From contig NZ_JAMBPQ010000050.1 of NCBI RefSeq assembly GCF_024206495.1, forward strand, positions 1-45,313: a stretch of DNA of 45,313 nucleotides, in the 5' to 3' direction. Positions 1 to 8,270 of this stretch are shown in pieces. The position numbers and the translations under genes are program-made. Position 1 is the stretch's first letter. The number at the start of each line of letters is the position of its first letter. This DNA is from Paraburkholderia sp. CNPSo 3272 (GTDB lineage Bacteria > Pseudomonadota > Gammaproteobacteria > Burkholderiales > Burkholderiaceae). Below the pieces are notes generated by a model. That model ran no database searches. It had not been told where the DNA came from and was given only the letters and a program-made list of their open reading frames with translations.

Positions 1-454
1 TATCGCCGCTTTCGGCGCGATCGCTCGCCCCTGCGATCAGCGCGAGCACATGCGCGTACGACAGTACGCCCGGCATGAAGTCGGCATGGGTGTAGGTGGC
101 GAGCAGATCGTCCTTCGCCTTGACACGCCGCGTGAGCGTGCGCACCACATGGCGCAGCATCGGCGTGACGCGTTCGAGTTCTTCTTCGATGAGGCTCGCC
201 GGCACGACGGTCAGCTGGCAAAAACTGAGCGCCTTCGCCGTGTTCGATCGCGGTTCCGCACTGAGCAGCGCGGTCTCGCCGAAAAATTCGCCGCGTCCGA
301 GCGTAGCCATCACGACTTTCTTGTCGTCGCAGCGGGTGGAGATTTCGACCTTGCCGTCGGCGATCACGAAAATCAATCGTTCGCCTGCAAAGCCTTCCGA
401 ATAAATGATCTCGCCCGGCGCCGCCGTACGCGACCATGTTTGACTGCGATTCAA
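1..454 (-). CDS. cyclic nucleotide-binding domain protein (C-terminus beyond window)
   Basis: The reverse strand reads open from 454 to the window edge, about 151 codons. Near the N-terminus it shows a cNMP-binding beta-roll: a PGEIIYSEG segment, then LIFVIADGKVEIS, then GRGEFFGETALLS, which is the phosphate-binding-cassette region of the Crp/Fnr and cNMP families. An in-frame TAG lies just upstream (458-460). The only start I find before the domain is TTG at 454, preceded by a GGGGA-like ribosome site. The N-terminal extension before the beta-roll is only about 12 residues, short for a Crp/Fnr regulator. No helix-turn-helix is visible in the part present, so it could be a stand-alone sensor or a regulator whose DNA-binding part is off the window. 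Ligand unknown. The domain call is firm; the start is less so. Confidence 0.75.
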   Translation of the reverse strand, partial: MNRSQTWSRTAAPGEIIYSEGFAGERLIFVIADGKVEISTRCDDKKVVMATLGRGEFFGETALLSAEPRSNTAKALSFCQLTVVPASLIEEELERVTPMLRHVVRTLTRRVKAKDDLLATYTHADFMPGVLSYAHVLALIAGASDRAESGD

Positions 455-713
455 GTTCTATCCCCGGAAAACGATTCCATCGCGCGCATTTGTCTGACTA
501 TCTTATGCTTTGCGAAGTGGTTGCTATGTGTCGCGTTTACGGCGTTTCCCAAGGCGTTCTTGAATCAGTTTGCATAGATGGCACGCGCGGAAAGCATGCC
601 GAAAGCCGTTGGCGCGAGCCAGTGCGCCGAGGTGTCATGCGCGCTTTGCAAACGCAAACGATTGCTTGCGCGAGAAGTGCGCAAATAGGCGATGAATTGC
701 ATGGAGAAAATGA

Positions 714-739
714 ATACGGCCAGTTTGCACTGGCCGTAT
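714..739 (-). terminator. intrinsic-type terminator of the DUF2783 operon
   Basis: A perfect 11-bp stem (ATACGGCCAGT paired with ACTGGCCGTAT) with a 4-nt loop lies 31 bp past the stop of the DUF2783 gene. Read on the minus strand it is followed by a T-rich TCATTTTC stretch, as expected for an intrinsic terminator. Nothing else gene-like is supported between 455 and 769, although short overlapping open frames exist there. Confidence 0.6.
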
Positions 740-769
740 GTGTCAACGCCGTTCGTCTCTTTCAGTCTT

Positions 770-1000
770 TCACGCCGCAAGTTTTCCCGTCGCGCCGTTG
801 CTCGCCGGCGCGCTCATGCCTGCGCGGGCGAAGCGAAGCGCTTGCATCAGCGTTTCGTGCTCGCCGATGTGGTTCGCGAGCAGCAGGATCAGCTGCGCAT
901 TGGCCGACTGACTCTGCGCTTCGTCGAGATCGCGATGCATGTCGATCAGCGCTTCGTAAAAGTCGTCCGGTCTTGCCAGGTTCGGTTGGGTGTTCAGCAT
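770..1000 (-). CDS. DUF2783 domain protein
   Basis: A 76-residue protein with the pattern DDFYEALIDMHRDLDE followed by an Asn/Ala/Gln-rich helix (SANAQLILLLANHIG). I recognise this as the DUF2783 family, small helical proteins of unknown function often found beside PHBH-type FAD hydroxylases. The start is ATG at 1000 behind a good GAGGAG site, 18 bp after the stop of the FAD monooxygenase gene, so the two are very probably co-transcribed. The C-terminal 20 residues are Ala/Gly/Ser-rich and look disordered. It could be an accessory or stability factor for the monooxygenase; that is inference from position only. Confidence 0.75.
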   Translation of the reverse strand: MLNTQPNLARPDDFYEALIDMHRDLDEAQSQSANAQLILLLANHIGEHETLMQALRFARAGMSAPASNGATGKLAA

Positions 1001-1018
1001 GGTTGTCTCCTCGTTCCT

Positions 1019-2731
1019 CTATGCGGTGCCTTGCACGCACAGCGCCCGCTTGAGCGCGCTCTGCACGCGCACCGCATCGACGCGCCGCCAGCGCGCACTC
1101 ACGTGCTGGTCCGGACGAATAAGATAGAACGCGCCGTCCTGCGCGCCGTAGCGCTGCGCCGCCAGTCCCTGCGCGTCGCGCAACACCACCGTCGATGCGG
1201 GCAGACCCGCGGGCACCGCCGCATCGCCTTCGAGCATCACCACGAACTTGAGCGGCACCGCAGAACGCGAGAGCGCCTGCAGCGTGTCGAGCGTCGCGAT
1301 ATCGAACGCCGAGCCTGAACGACCGAACACGAGGCCCGCGAACTGGTCGCCCAGATGCGCGAGCAGCCAGCTTTCGTCACCCGCTGCGTTTTGCACCGGC
1401 GCGTCTGCACACGAAGCGCCCGGCTCCATCTGGCCGTCGAACGTCTCTTCGTCGGGCGTATTCAAGGTCGATTCGCGCAGCACTGCAGGCACGGAAAGCC
1501 GGCCGCTGTTCACCAGCTGCCGCGCAAACGCATGCTCGCGGGCGAGCGTGAGCACGGCGTCGCGGAACACGCGGCTCACCGCGCTCTTCGGTGTGATGAA
1601 GTCGGTCGAGCGCGTGGAGTTGCGGATGTTTTCGTCGGCGGCGTATTCGCGCTCGCTCGCGTAGGTGTCGAGTAGCGCGTCGGGCGCGTGGTTCTCCAGC
1701 ACCATCGCGAGCTTCCATGCGAGGTTCTCGCCGTCCTGGAAACCGCTATTCGCGCCGCGCGCGCCGAACGGCGAGACCAGATGCGCCGAGTCGCCCGCGA
1801 ACAGCACGTTGCCCTGGCGGAAGCTGTCCATGCGCAGACACGAGAACGTGTAGATGCTCACCCACTCCAGCTCGAACTTCACGTCGGGCCCGAGCAGCGC
1901 GCGCACGCGCGGAATCACGCGCTCGGGCGTTTTTTCCAGCACCGGGTCGGCGTCCCAGCCGAGCTGGAAGTCGATGCGCCAGACGTTGTCGGGCTGGCGA
2001 TGCAGCAGCACCGACTGGTTAGGATGGAACGGCGGATCGAACCAGAACCAGCGTTCGGTGGGGAAATCGGCTTCCATCTTCACGTCGGCGATGAGGAAGC
2101 GGTCCTTGAACGTACGGCCGTGGCTATCGAGGCCGAGCAGCTTGCGCAGCGGGCTTCGCGAGCCGTCGGCGGCCACCACGTAGCGCGCGAGCAGCGTGTA
2201 CGGACCGTCGGGCGTTTCGATCTCGAGCGCGACGTGCGCATCGGCGGCGCCCGGCGTGCCGTGCTGCGCGACGCCCGTCACCTTGTTTTTCCAGCGGATT
2301 TCGAGGTTGGGCAATGCCTGCGCACGTTCGAGCAGGTAGCCTTCCACGTAGTACTGCTGAAGATTCACGAAAGCCGGCCGATGATGGCCGCTCTCGGGCA
2401 GCAGGTTGAACGTATAGACGAGTTCGTCCTTGCGGAACACCTTGCCCACGTTCCAGCTCACGCCCTTTTCGACCATGCGATCGCCGCAGCCGAGGCGGTC
2501 GAAGATATCGAGCGAACGCTTGGAAAAGCAGATGGCGCGCGAGCCCGTGGAAAGCGTGCAGTCGTCGTCCACGAGCACCACCGGCACGCCTTGCCGCGCG
2601 AGGTCGATGGCCGTCGCGAGGCCCACCGGCCCCGCGCCGACCACCACGACCGGACGCACGCACGCGGCGGCATCCGGGGTTTGTTCGCTGCATCGCGCGT
2701 AGTCGAAGCTCAGCGTCTGATAGTCGATCAT
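1019..2731 (-). CDS. FAD-dependent aromatic-type monooxygenase (PHBH family)
   Basis: A 570-residue flavoprotein of the p-hydroxybenzoate hydroxylase / MhpA-like group. Visible motifs: the GAGPVG dinucleotide fold at residues 32-37, an AADGSRSPLRK DG motif near 188-197, and FAGDSAHLVSPFGARGANSG with the GD motif near 311-330. The C-terminal thioredoxin-like extension typical of phenol/3-HPP hydroxylases follows. These enzymes use NAD(P)H and O2 to hydroxylate aromatic or related substrates in the cytoplasm. I chose ATG 2731 because GGAGACAAG precedes it. A longer frame from 2788 would add 19 unconvincing residues. It lies between the MBL-fold gene upstream (69 bp) and DUF2783 downstream (18 bp). 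Substrate is not deducible. The IclR genes facing the cluster fit regulation of aromatic catabolism. Confidence 0.88.
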   Translation of the reverse strand: MIDYQTLSFDYARCSEQTPDAAACVRPVVVVGAGPVGLATAIDLARQGVPVVLVDDDCTLSTGSRAICFSKRSLDIFDRLGCGDRMVEKGVSWNVGKVFRKDELVYTFNLLPESGHHRPAFVNLQQYYVEGYLLERAQALPNLEIRWKNKVTGVAQHGTPGAADAHVALEIETPDGPYTLLARYVVAADGSRSPLRKLLGLDSHGRTFKDRFLIADVKMEADFPTERWFWFDPPFHPNQSVLLHRQPDNVWRIDFQLGWDADPVLEKTPERVIPRVRALLGPDVKFELEWVSIYTFSCLRMDSFRQGNVLFAGDSAHLVSPFGARGANSGFQDGENLAWKLAMVLENHAPDALLDTYASEREYAADENIRNSTRSTDFITPKSAVSRVFRDAVLTLAREHAFARQLVNSGRLSVPAVLRESTLNTPDEETFDGQMEPGASCADAPVQNAAGDESWLLAHLGDQFAGLVFGRSGSAFDIATLDTLQALSRSAVPLKFVVMLEGDAAVPAGLPASTVVLRDAQGLAAQRYGAQDGAFYLIRPDQHVSARWRRVDAVRVQSALKRALCVQGTA

Positions 2732-2800
2732 TCTTGTCTCCACCGTGTCATCTCGTGCCCGGTCTCGCAGTTGGCACTCACCTGGCACTTAACTGGCGCT

Positions 2801-3760
2801 TCAATCCTGCAACGCGTCCCACATCTCCTTGTCGCGCTGCGCCGTCCAGATGCGCGGATGCGTAATGCCGCTCGCCTCGTCATACGCGCGCGTCACGTCG
2901 AACGGCAGGCAGTGCTCATAGATGAACACGTGGCCGAACTTCGGATCCATCGCCTCGCGCGTGAGCGACATCGCGCCCTTCAGGTCGAGCTTCTGCGCCA
3001 CGGCGGCGCGGCCTTGCGCGAGCAGCGTGGTCACGAAGTCCTTCGTGTAGTCGAGACCCTTGTTGACTTCCGCGGGGTTGAGCAGTGCGGGGCCGCGGCC
3101 CGGCACGAGCTTTTCGGCGCCCAGCGAGCGCAGCGCTTCGAGCGTGGCGGGCCAGTCGGCGAGCTGGGCGTCGCCGCAATAGCACGCGGCGTCGTATTCG
3201 ACGAGATCGCCCGAGAACAGCACCTTCTGCTGCGGCAGCCACACCACCGTGTCGCCCTTCGTGTGACCCGAGCCGAGGTGCGCGATCTTCACTTCGAGCT
3301 TACCGAGGAACAGCGTGATTTCCTTCTCGAACACGAGCGTGGGCCACGTGAGGCCCGGCACCGTTTCGACGCCCGCGAACAGGCGCGGGAAGCGCTCGAT
3401 TTCCGACTTCATGTCGGCTTCGCCGCGCTCGACGATCATTTCATACGTGCCGCGGCTCGCGATGATCTGCTGCGCGCCTTCCTTGAAGTACGCCGAAGCG
3501 CCCAGCACGCGCACCGCGTGATAGTGCGAGAGCACGACGTATTTGATGGGCTTGTCGGTAACGGTGCGGATCTTCGCGATGAGGTCCTGCGCCATGGCGG
3601 GCGTGGCCGTGGTGTCGACGATCAGCACGCCGTCGTCGCCGATGATGACGCCCGAGTTGGGGTCGCCTTCCGTGGTGTACGCGTATGCGTTTTCCGAGAG
3701 CTGCGTGAACGTGACCTTCTTCTCTTCGAGGTCGGCCTGGGATGCGAACGCCTTTGCCAT
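2801..3760 (-). CDS. MBL-fold protein with degenerate metal motif
   Basis: A 319-residue metallo-beta-lactamase-fold protein. The fold is clear: GVLIVDTTAT near 45-53, the HYH motif at 79-81, SGHTKGD with H166, and FSGDLVEY with D185. The canonical HxHxDH is changed here: positions 83 and 84 are Val and Arg instead of Asp and His. The usual late His of a PGHGP-like turn is Arg (PGRGP, residue 222). The three His ligands of the first metal site are kept while the second-site ligands are lost, so it may be mononuclear or non-catalytic. ATG 3760 has a GGAGACTC site; a frame from 3814 exists but is less likely. First gene of the minus-strand cluster, so it probably works with the FAD monooxygenase, for example on a lactone, thioester or hydroperoxide product (inference). 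Confidence 0.85.
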   Translation of the reverse strand: MAKAFASQADLEEKKVTFTQLSENAYAYTTEGDPNSGVIIGDDGVLIVDTTATPAMAQDLIAKIRTVTDKPIKYVVLSHYHAVRVLGASAYFKEGAQQIIASRGTYEMIVERGEADMKSEIERFPRLFAGVETVPGLTWPTLVFEKEITLFLGKLEVKIAHLGSGHTKGDTVVWLPQQKVLFSGDLVEYDAACYCGDAQLADWPATLEALRSLGAEKLVPGRGPALLNPAEVNKGLDYTKDFVTTLLAQGRAAVAQKLDLKGAMSLTREAMDPKFGHVFIYEHCLPFDVTRAYDEASGITHPRIWTAQRDKEMWDALQD

Positions 3761-3925
3761 GTTGAGTCTCCGTATCGAGGGGCTCTTGAAGCCGGGGCGG
3801 GGCGAAGCGCACACGGGCCGGGCGCGTTGGGCGCCAGCCCTGGTTGTCTCGCCCCGTTTGGAATTGAAATGGACCGCTGTTGTGCCGGGGTGAGGCCATG
3901 ATGGTCTTCCCGTTTTTATCTGTCA

Positions 3926-3945
3926 ATAGCGAATTACGTTGCTAT
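3926..3945. promoter_or_regulatory. candidate operator between MBL and IclR genes
   Basis: An inverted repeat ATAGC-N10-GCTAT lies in the AT-rich centre of the 274-bp divergent region, 90 bp before the first IclR start. It overlaps promoter-like A/T stretches. It is a plausible site for one of the two IclR proteins, but the arms are only 5 bp, so support is modest. Confidence 0.35.
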
Positions 3946-4034
3946 ACGCTAATTTCTTGCTAAAGCACGTTGCGGTCCGTACGTCTGCCGCCGTTCAGTT
4001 AACATGGACCCTTTTTCAGCCAGAGAAAAGCGCA

Positions 4035-4907
4035 ATGAGACGTCGCAACGACAGCGCCGCATCCGCGCAGGAAAGCAGCGCGCTGGCCGCCCGCACGCAG
4101 CGCGGCATCCAGAGCGTGGAAGTAGGCGGACGCCTGCTGCGCGCCCTCGCCGACGCGCGCGCGCCGCTTGGCGCCACCGATCTCGCGGCGAGCGGCGATA
4201 TTCCGTCGAGCCAGGCGCACGCCTATCTCGTGAGCTTGACGCGCCTCGGGCTCATCAAGCGCGACGCGCTTTCGGGGCGCTATGAACCCGGCCCGCTCGC
4301 GCTGCGCCTCGGCCTGCTGCATCTCGCGCAGCAACCCGCGCTGCGCGAAGCCGTGCCGCGCGCCGCCGCGCTGGCGCAGGCGCTTAATTGCAGCGTCGCG
4401 CTATGCATCGCAGGGCCGCAGGGGCCGACGATCGTGCGCTACGAGCACGCAAGCCTGCCGCTGCACGTGAACCTCCACGTCGGCACGGTGATGTCGCTGC
4501 GCGCCACGGCCACGGGCCGCGTGTTCTGCGCGTTCCTTGGGCCCCAGGCGCTCGAAGCCGCGTGGGCCACGCAAACCGCGCATCCGGTGTGGCGCGGGAC
4601 CAGCCACGTGCCCAGTGCCGCGGGCGCGCCCCAGGAAAGCACGCCGGATGCCGCCTTCCTCGCCTCGCTCGACGCCATCCGCGCGCGCGGCTACGAACTC
4701 GCCATCGACGCGCCCAGCCCCGGCGTAAGTAGCGTATGCGTGCCCGTGCTCGGCCCTGGGCGCGAACTGAGCCTCACCCTCACCGCCATTGGCGCGAGCG
4801 GGGTGCTCGACGTGCGCGCGAACGGCGCGGTCGTGCGCGCGCTGCGCGACGCCGCTGCCGAAATCACCGCCGCCGCTTTTTCATCGACACCGACATGCCC
4901 CGAGTAA
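4035..4907 (+). CDS. IclR-family transcriptional regulator (first of tandem pair)
   Basis: A 290-residue IclR-type regulator. The N-terminal winged helix starts at QRGIQSVEVGGRLLRAL (about residues 22-85). The C-terminal GAF-like effector domain carries the family pattern TVMSLRATATGRVFCAFL near 150-170 and ISSVCVP-like strands near 230-240. ATG 4035 is preceded by an AGAGAAAAG stretch. The open frame runs back to 3939, but the extra residues do not look like the family. It faces the MBL/FAD/DUF2783 cluster across 274 bp, and its stop lies 12 bases inside the next IclR gene, so both are probably translated together. IclR proteins usually sense small carboxylates or aromatic acids and bind as dimers of dimers. 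Target and ligand are inferred only from position. Confidence 0.88.
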   Translation: MRRRNDSAASAQESSALAARTQRGIQSVEVGGRLLRALADARAPLGATDLAASGDIPSSQAHAYLVSLTRLGLIKRDALSGRYEPGPLALRLGLLHLAQQPALREAVPRAAALAQALNCSVALCIAGPQGPTIVRYEHASLPLHVNLHVGTVMSLRATATGRVFCAFLGPQALEAAWATQTAHPVWRGTSHVPSAAGAPQESTPDAAFLASLDAIRARGYELAIDAPSPGVSSVCVPVLGPGRELSLTLTAIGASGVLDVRANGAVVRALRDAAAEITAAAFSSTPTCPE

Positions 4908-5773
4908 GCTCCAGGCCTCCGCGCGACGACGCAACGCAAGCCGCCAGCGAAGACGCCGCAGCCGGCAATGCAGCCGAAGCCGCCGACAAACCGCAACGCG
5001 GCATCCAGTCGCTCGATGTAACGGGCGAGCTGCTCGCCGCGCTCGTCGCGGCGGGCACGCCCTTGCCGTTGCGCGACCTCGCTGCCGCCGCGGGCATGGC
5101 GCCCGCCAAGGCCTTCCCGCACCTCGTGAGCCTGCAGAAGATCGGCCTGCTCGCGCGCGACGCGGCGGGCCGCTACGAAGCGGGACCGCTCAGTCTCGAA
5201 CTCGGCCTGATCGGCCTTGCGCGTCTTTCGCCGGTTCGTGAAGCCGATGCCGAGCTGGTCGGCCTCGCCGCCGCCACTGCGATGAGCGTCGCGCTAGCGG
5301 TGCCGGGGCCGCTCGGCCCGACCGTCGTGCGTCTCGAAGAATCGGCGCTGCCGCTGCACGTGAGCCTGCGCCCCGGCACGGTGATGTCGCTCGTCAACAC
5401 GTCGATCGGGCGCGTGTTTGCCGCATGGGTCGACGACGACGTGCGCGCAGCCCTCCTCGCCCAGGACGAACTGCGGCTCGCGGGCGCGAAGCCGCGCGAA
5501 GGCGCCACGCCCGCCTACCTCGCGCGGCTCGCCGCCATTCGCACCGAGGGCGTGGACACGGCGCTCGACAAACCCATTCCCGGCATCAGCACCGTGACCG
5601 CGCCCGTGTTCGACCACACCGGCAGCGTGTGCCTCGTGCTCGCGGTGATGGGCCCTTCGGGCAGCCTCGACATCGCACGCGAAGGCACGGCAACGCAACT
5701 GCTGATCGCCGCCGCGGAACGCCTCTCGCGGCGCTTTGGTTATATGGAAGGCGCGGCGGCCGCGCCGCTATAA
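4895..5773 (+). CDS. IclR-family transcriptional regulator (second of tandem pair)
   Basis: A 292-residue paralogue of the preceding gene, aligned over its whole length: QRGIQSLDVTGELLAAL against QRGIQSVEVGGRLLRAL, and LPLHVSLRPGTVMSLV against LPLHVNLHVGTVMSLR. The winged helix is at about residues 30-95 and the effector domain at 105-285. Start ATG 4895 overlaps the upstream gene by 13 bp, typical of translational coupling. A longer frame from 4736 is inside the first gene and reads as Arg-rich shadow sequence. The overlap and similarity suggest a recent tandem duplication and possibly a heteromeric regulator. It could control the divergent oxidative cluster, the P450 downstream, or both. 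Confidence 0.88.
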   Translation: MPRVSSRPPRDDATQAASEDAAAGNAAEAADKPQRGIQSLDVTGELLAALVAAGTPLPLRDLAAAAGMAPAKAFPHLVSLQKIGLLARDAAGRYEAGPLSLELGLIGLARLSPVREADAELVGLAAATAMSVALAVPGPLGPTVVRLEESALPLHVSLRPGTVMSLVNTSIGRVFAAWVDDDVRAALLAQDELRLAGAKPREGATPAYLARLAAIRTEGVDTALDKPIPGISTVTAPVFDHTGSVCLVLAVMGPSGSLDIAREGTATQLLIAAAERLSRRFGYMEGAAAAPL

Positions 5774-5774
5774 T
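5769..5774 (+). promoter_or_regulatory. candidate -10 element for the P450 gene
   Basis: A perfect TATAAT hexamer overlaps the stop codon of the second IclR gene, 53 bp before the P450 start. I see no convincing -35, so activation by a regulator would be needed. This is a weak call based on one hexamer. Confidence 0.3.
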
Positions 5775-5827
5775 CGCCACCCTCGCGTGATACAAGAACG
5801 GCACGGCCCCCCAATGAGAACCTGCAT

Positions 5828-7279
5828 ATGAGCACGGCATCCGCCGGACAAGCGTTGCGCCAGATCGCCGACCTCCCCTGCCCGCGCGGCTTGCCGCTCG
5901 TCGGCAATCTGCTGCAGCTTTCGCCGCCGCGTCTGCATTTGATCCTCGAGCAATGGGCCGCCGAACTCGGCGCGCCCTACCGCTTCCAGGTGGGCGGCAT
6001 CCCCATCACGATCTGGACCGATACCGAACTGATCCAGCAGATCATGCGCGAGCGCCCGCATCGCTTCCGCCGCTATCAGCCCATCGAAGCGGTGTTCGAG
6101 GAAATGGGCTTCAACGGCCTTTTCTCGGCGGAAGGCGTTGCATGGGAACCGCAGCGCAAGCTCGTGATGCAGGCGCTCTCGATACCCAACATCAAGGCGT
6201 TCTACCCCACGCTGGCCGATATCGCGCAGCGTCTTCACACTCGCTGGCAACGCGCGGCCGAGCGCGGCGAAACCGTCGAGATGACCGACGACCTCAAGCG
6301 CTACACGGTGGACGTGACGAGCGCGCTCGCGTTCGGCGAAGATCCGCGCACGCTGGAGCGCGATCACGGCGTGATTCAGGAGCACCTGGAGCGCATCCTG
6401 CCGGGCGTGATGAGGCGCACCAATGCGCTCTTTCCGTACTGGCGATATGTCAAACTGCCGGCGGACCGCAAGCTCGAGCGCTCGCTCGAGGAAGTGCACC
6501 GCTACGTCAACGCGATGATGGCGCGCGCCCGCGACCGCATGCGCGACGAGCCGTCGGATGCGCCGCGCAATCTGCTCGAAGCGATGCTCTCGCAGCAGCA
6601 GGCGCCGGGCGGTGAGACGACCATCAGCGACGCGCAGATTCGCGCAAACGTACTCACGCTCCTCATCGCGGGTGAAGACACGACCGCCGATTCCATCGCG
6701 TGGACGCTGCCCTACCTCGCCGCGGATACGGCCTTGCAGCAGCATCTCGGCGACGAAGCCTCACGCGTGCTCGGCAATTCGTCGGTATGCCCCGACTACG
6801 CCACGTTGAAAGACCTCGATATTTTCGAGGCGATCTGCATCGAAGCCACGCGTCTGCGCCCGGTGGCGTCGGTGCATTCGTTCGAGCCGCTGGAAGATGT
6901 CGTGGTGGACAACGTGGCGTTGCCCAAGGGCACGCGCATGTTCTTCGTCGCGCGTCCCGCCATGCTCGACGCGAAGCACTTTGCCGATCCGCAGCGCTAC
7001 GATCCGTGGCGCTGGATGAAGCGCGGCGAACGCGAAGCTGATGATGGAAAAGCCCATGACGTACGCGCTTATCTGCAGTTCGGCGCCGGGCCGCGCGTGT
7101 GTCCCGGCCGCCATCTCGCGACGGTGGAAATGCGCCTCGCGCTCTCGATGCTGATGCAGTCGTTCACGATCGAACTGGCGATCGATCCCGCGAAGATTCA
7201 GGAAGTGCAGGCGTTCACGATGGTGCCGGACACGATGCCGGTGAAGCTCAAGCCGCGCGAACACGCCGCGTTCGCCTAA
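5828..7279 (+). CDS. cytochrome P450
   Basis: A 483-residue P450. Key elements: proline-rich LPCPRGLPLVGN near 16-27, the I-helix oxygen-binding AGEDTT at 281-286, the K-helix EATR at 339-342 (ExxR), and the haem loop FGAGPRVCPG at 418-427 with Cys425 as thiolate ligand. It is a soluble bacterial type with no N-terminal membrane anchor, longer than typical CYP101-like enzymes (about 400) and nearer the size of CYP102-type haem domains. There is no fused reductase and no ferredoxin gene next to it, so electron supply must come from elsewhere. It starts 54 bp after the IclR pair and ends 3 bp from the convergent RpiR gene. Substrate unknown; association with the oxidative cluster is inference. 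Confidence 0.92.
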   Translation: MSTASAGQALRQIADLPCPRGLPLVGNLLQLSPPRLHLILEQWAAELGAPYRFQVGGIPITIWTDTELIQQIMRERPHRFRRYQPIEAVFEEMGFNGLFSAEGVAWEPQRKLVMQALSIPNIKAFYPTLADIAQRLHTRWQRAAERGETVEMTDDLKRYTVDVTSALAFGEDPRTLERDHGVIQEHLERILPGVMRRTNALFPYWRYVKLPADRKLERSLEEVHRYVNAMMARARDRMRDEPSDAPRNLLEAMLSQQQAPGGETTISDAQIRANVLTLLIAGEDTTADSIAWTLPYLAADTALQQHLGDEASRVLGNSSVCPDYATLKDLDIFEAICIEATRLRPVASVHSFEPLEDVVVDNVALPKGTRMFFVARPAMLDAKHFADPQRYDPWRWMKRGEREADDGKAHDVRAYLQFGAGPRVCPGRHLATVEMRLALSMLMQSFTIELAIDPAKIQEVQAFTMVPDTMPVKLKPREHAAFA

Positions 7280-7282
7280 GCG

Positions 7283-8194
7283 TCAACGTCCGTCCTCGGG
7301 CGTGCCAACCGTGGAGGCATCGTCGGGCGCGCCATCGCTGCGCGCCTGCGCATCGCGCATCTTGGCAAGCGCCTTGGGCCCGAGCCCGAGCGACACGCCC
7401 AGCGCGAGCGCGTCGAGCACGGCGAGATGCGCGATGCGCACCACGGCGGGCGCATGCGCATCGCTCGCGGCCGGCACGCGCAGCAAGAGAGGAATATCGA
7501 CCACCCACGCGAGACGCGAGCCCGCACTCGTGAGCGCGATGGTCGTCGCACCGCGCTCCTTGGCGATCTGGATGCTCTCGTTCACTTCCACGCTGCGCCC
7601 CGACTGCGAAATCGCGAACGCCACGTCGCCCGGTTCGAGCAGCGCCGCATAAAGACGCTGCAAATGCGCATCCGTGAACGCGCTCGCGGCGATGTCGAGC
7701 CGCAGCAGGCGCAGCGCCGCGTCTTGCGCAACGAGCCCAGAACCCGCGCCCACGCCGAAAAAATACACTCGACGCGCGCTGGAGAGCGCCGCGACGGCAG
7801 CCTCGAACACCGCCGTATCGAGCGAAGCGCGCGCGTGGGTCACGCCCTGCACGACCGACTCCGTCACCTTGTCGAGCAAGGTGCCGACCTCGCCGGCCCA
7901 CCCGGCGCCGCTCGCCTCGCCGCCCGTCATCTCCGTGGCGAGCGCGAAGGGCACGTTGCCCGCCGCGCTCTGCGCGAGCCGCATCTTGAAGTCGCGCAGG
8001 CCGTGCGCACCCACCGCGCGGCAAAAGCGCGTGACGGAGGGCTCGGACACGTCCGCGCGCAACGCGAGTTCGGTGATGCTCCCGCGCATGGCGAAGTCGA
8101 TGTCGGCGAGCACCATCTCCGCGACCTTGCGCTCGGCGGGACGCAGCGACTCCGCGACATTGCGGATGTGATGGATCAGGTTGGAGACCGGCAA
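7283..8194 (-). CDS. RpiR/MurR-family transcriptional regulator
   Basis: A 303-residue regulator with an N-terminal HTH_6 domain (residues 1-78; GSITELALRADVSEPSVTRF contains the recognition helix) and a C-terminal SIS sugar-phosphate isomerase domain (about 125-265; YFFGVGAGS and AISQSGRS are the phosphate-binding loops). The start is TTG at 8194. An in-frame TGA lies 11 codons upstream with no ATG or GTG between, so TTG is the only choice, with CGGGA as a weak ribosome site. Last gene of the minus-strand SDR-ATPase-RpiR set and probably the local regulator of the sugar transporter, responding to a phosphorylated sugar as is usual for the family. Confidence 0.88.
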   Translation of the reverse strand: MPVSNLIHHIRNVAESLRPAERKVAEMVLADIDFAMRGSITELALRADVSEPSVTRFCRAVGAHGLRDFKMRLAQSAAGNVPFALATEMTGGEASGAGWAGEVGTLLDKVTESVVQGVTHARASLDTAVFEAAVAALSSARRVYFFGVGAGSGLVAQDAALRLLRLDIAASAFTDAHLQRLYAALLEPGDVAFAISQSGRSVEVNESIQIAKERGATTIALTSAGSRLAWVVDIPLLLRVPAASDAHAPAVVRIAHLAVLDALALGVSLGLGPKALAKMRDAQARSDGAPDDASTVGTPEDGR

Positions 8195-8270
8195 GCTGTT
8201 TTTCCCGTGGAAGATACCAGGTTCTGCTCACATGAGGGCCCGCTATCCAGTTTCGATGCGTGCTTCCGCT

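Noticed and set aside
1688..3901. 737-residue plus-strand open frame opposite the monooxygenase and MBL genes
   Set aside because: It is a shadow of two real minus-strand genes; its residues are His/Arg/Glu-rich with no domain.
7267..7283. Terminator between the P450 and RpiR genes
   Set aside because: Only 3 bp separate the convergent stops, and no hairpin with a T run is visible there.
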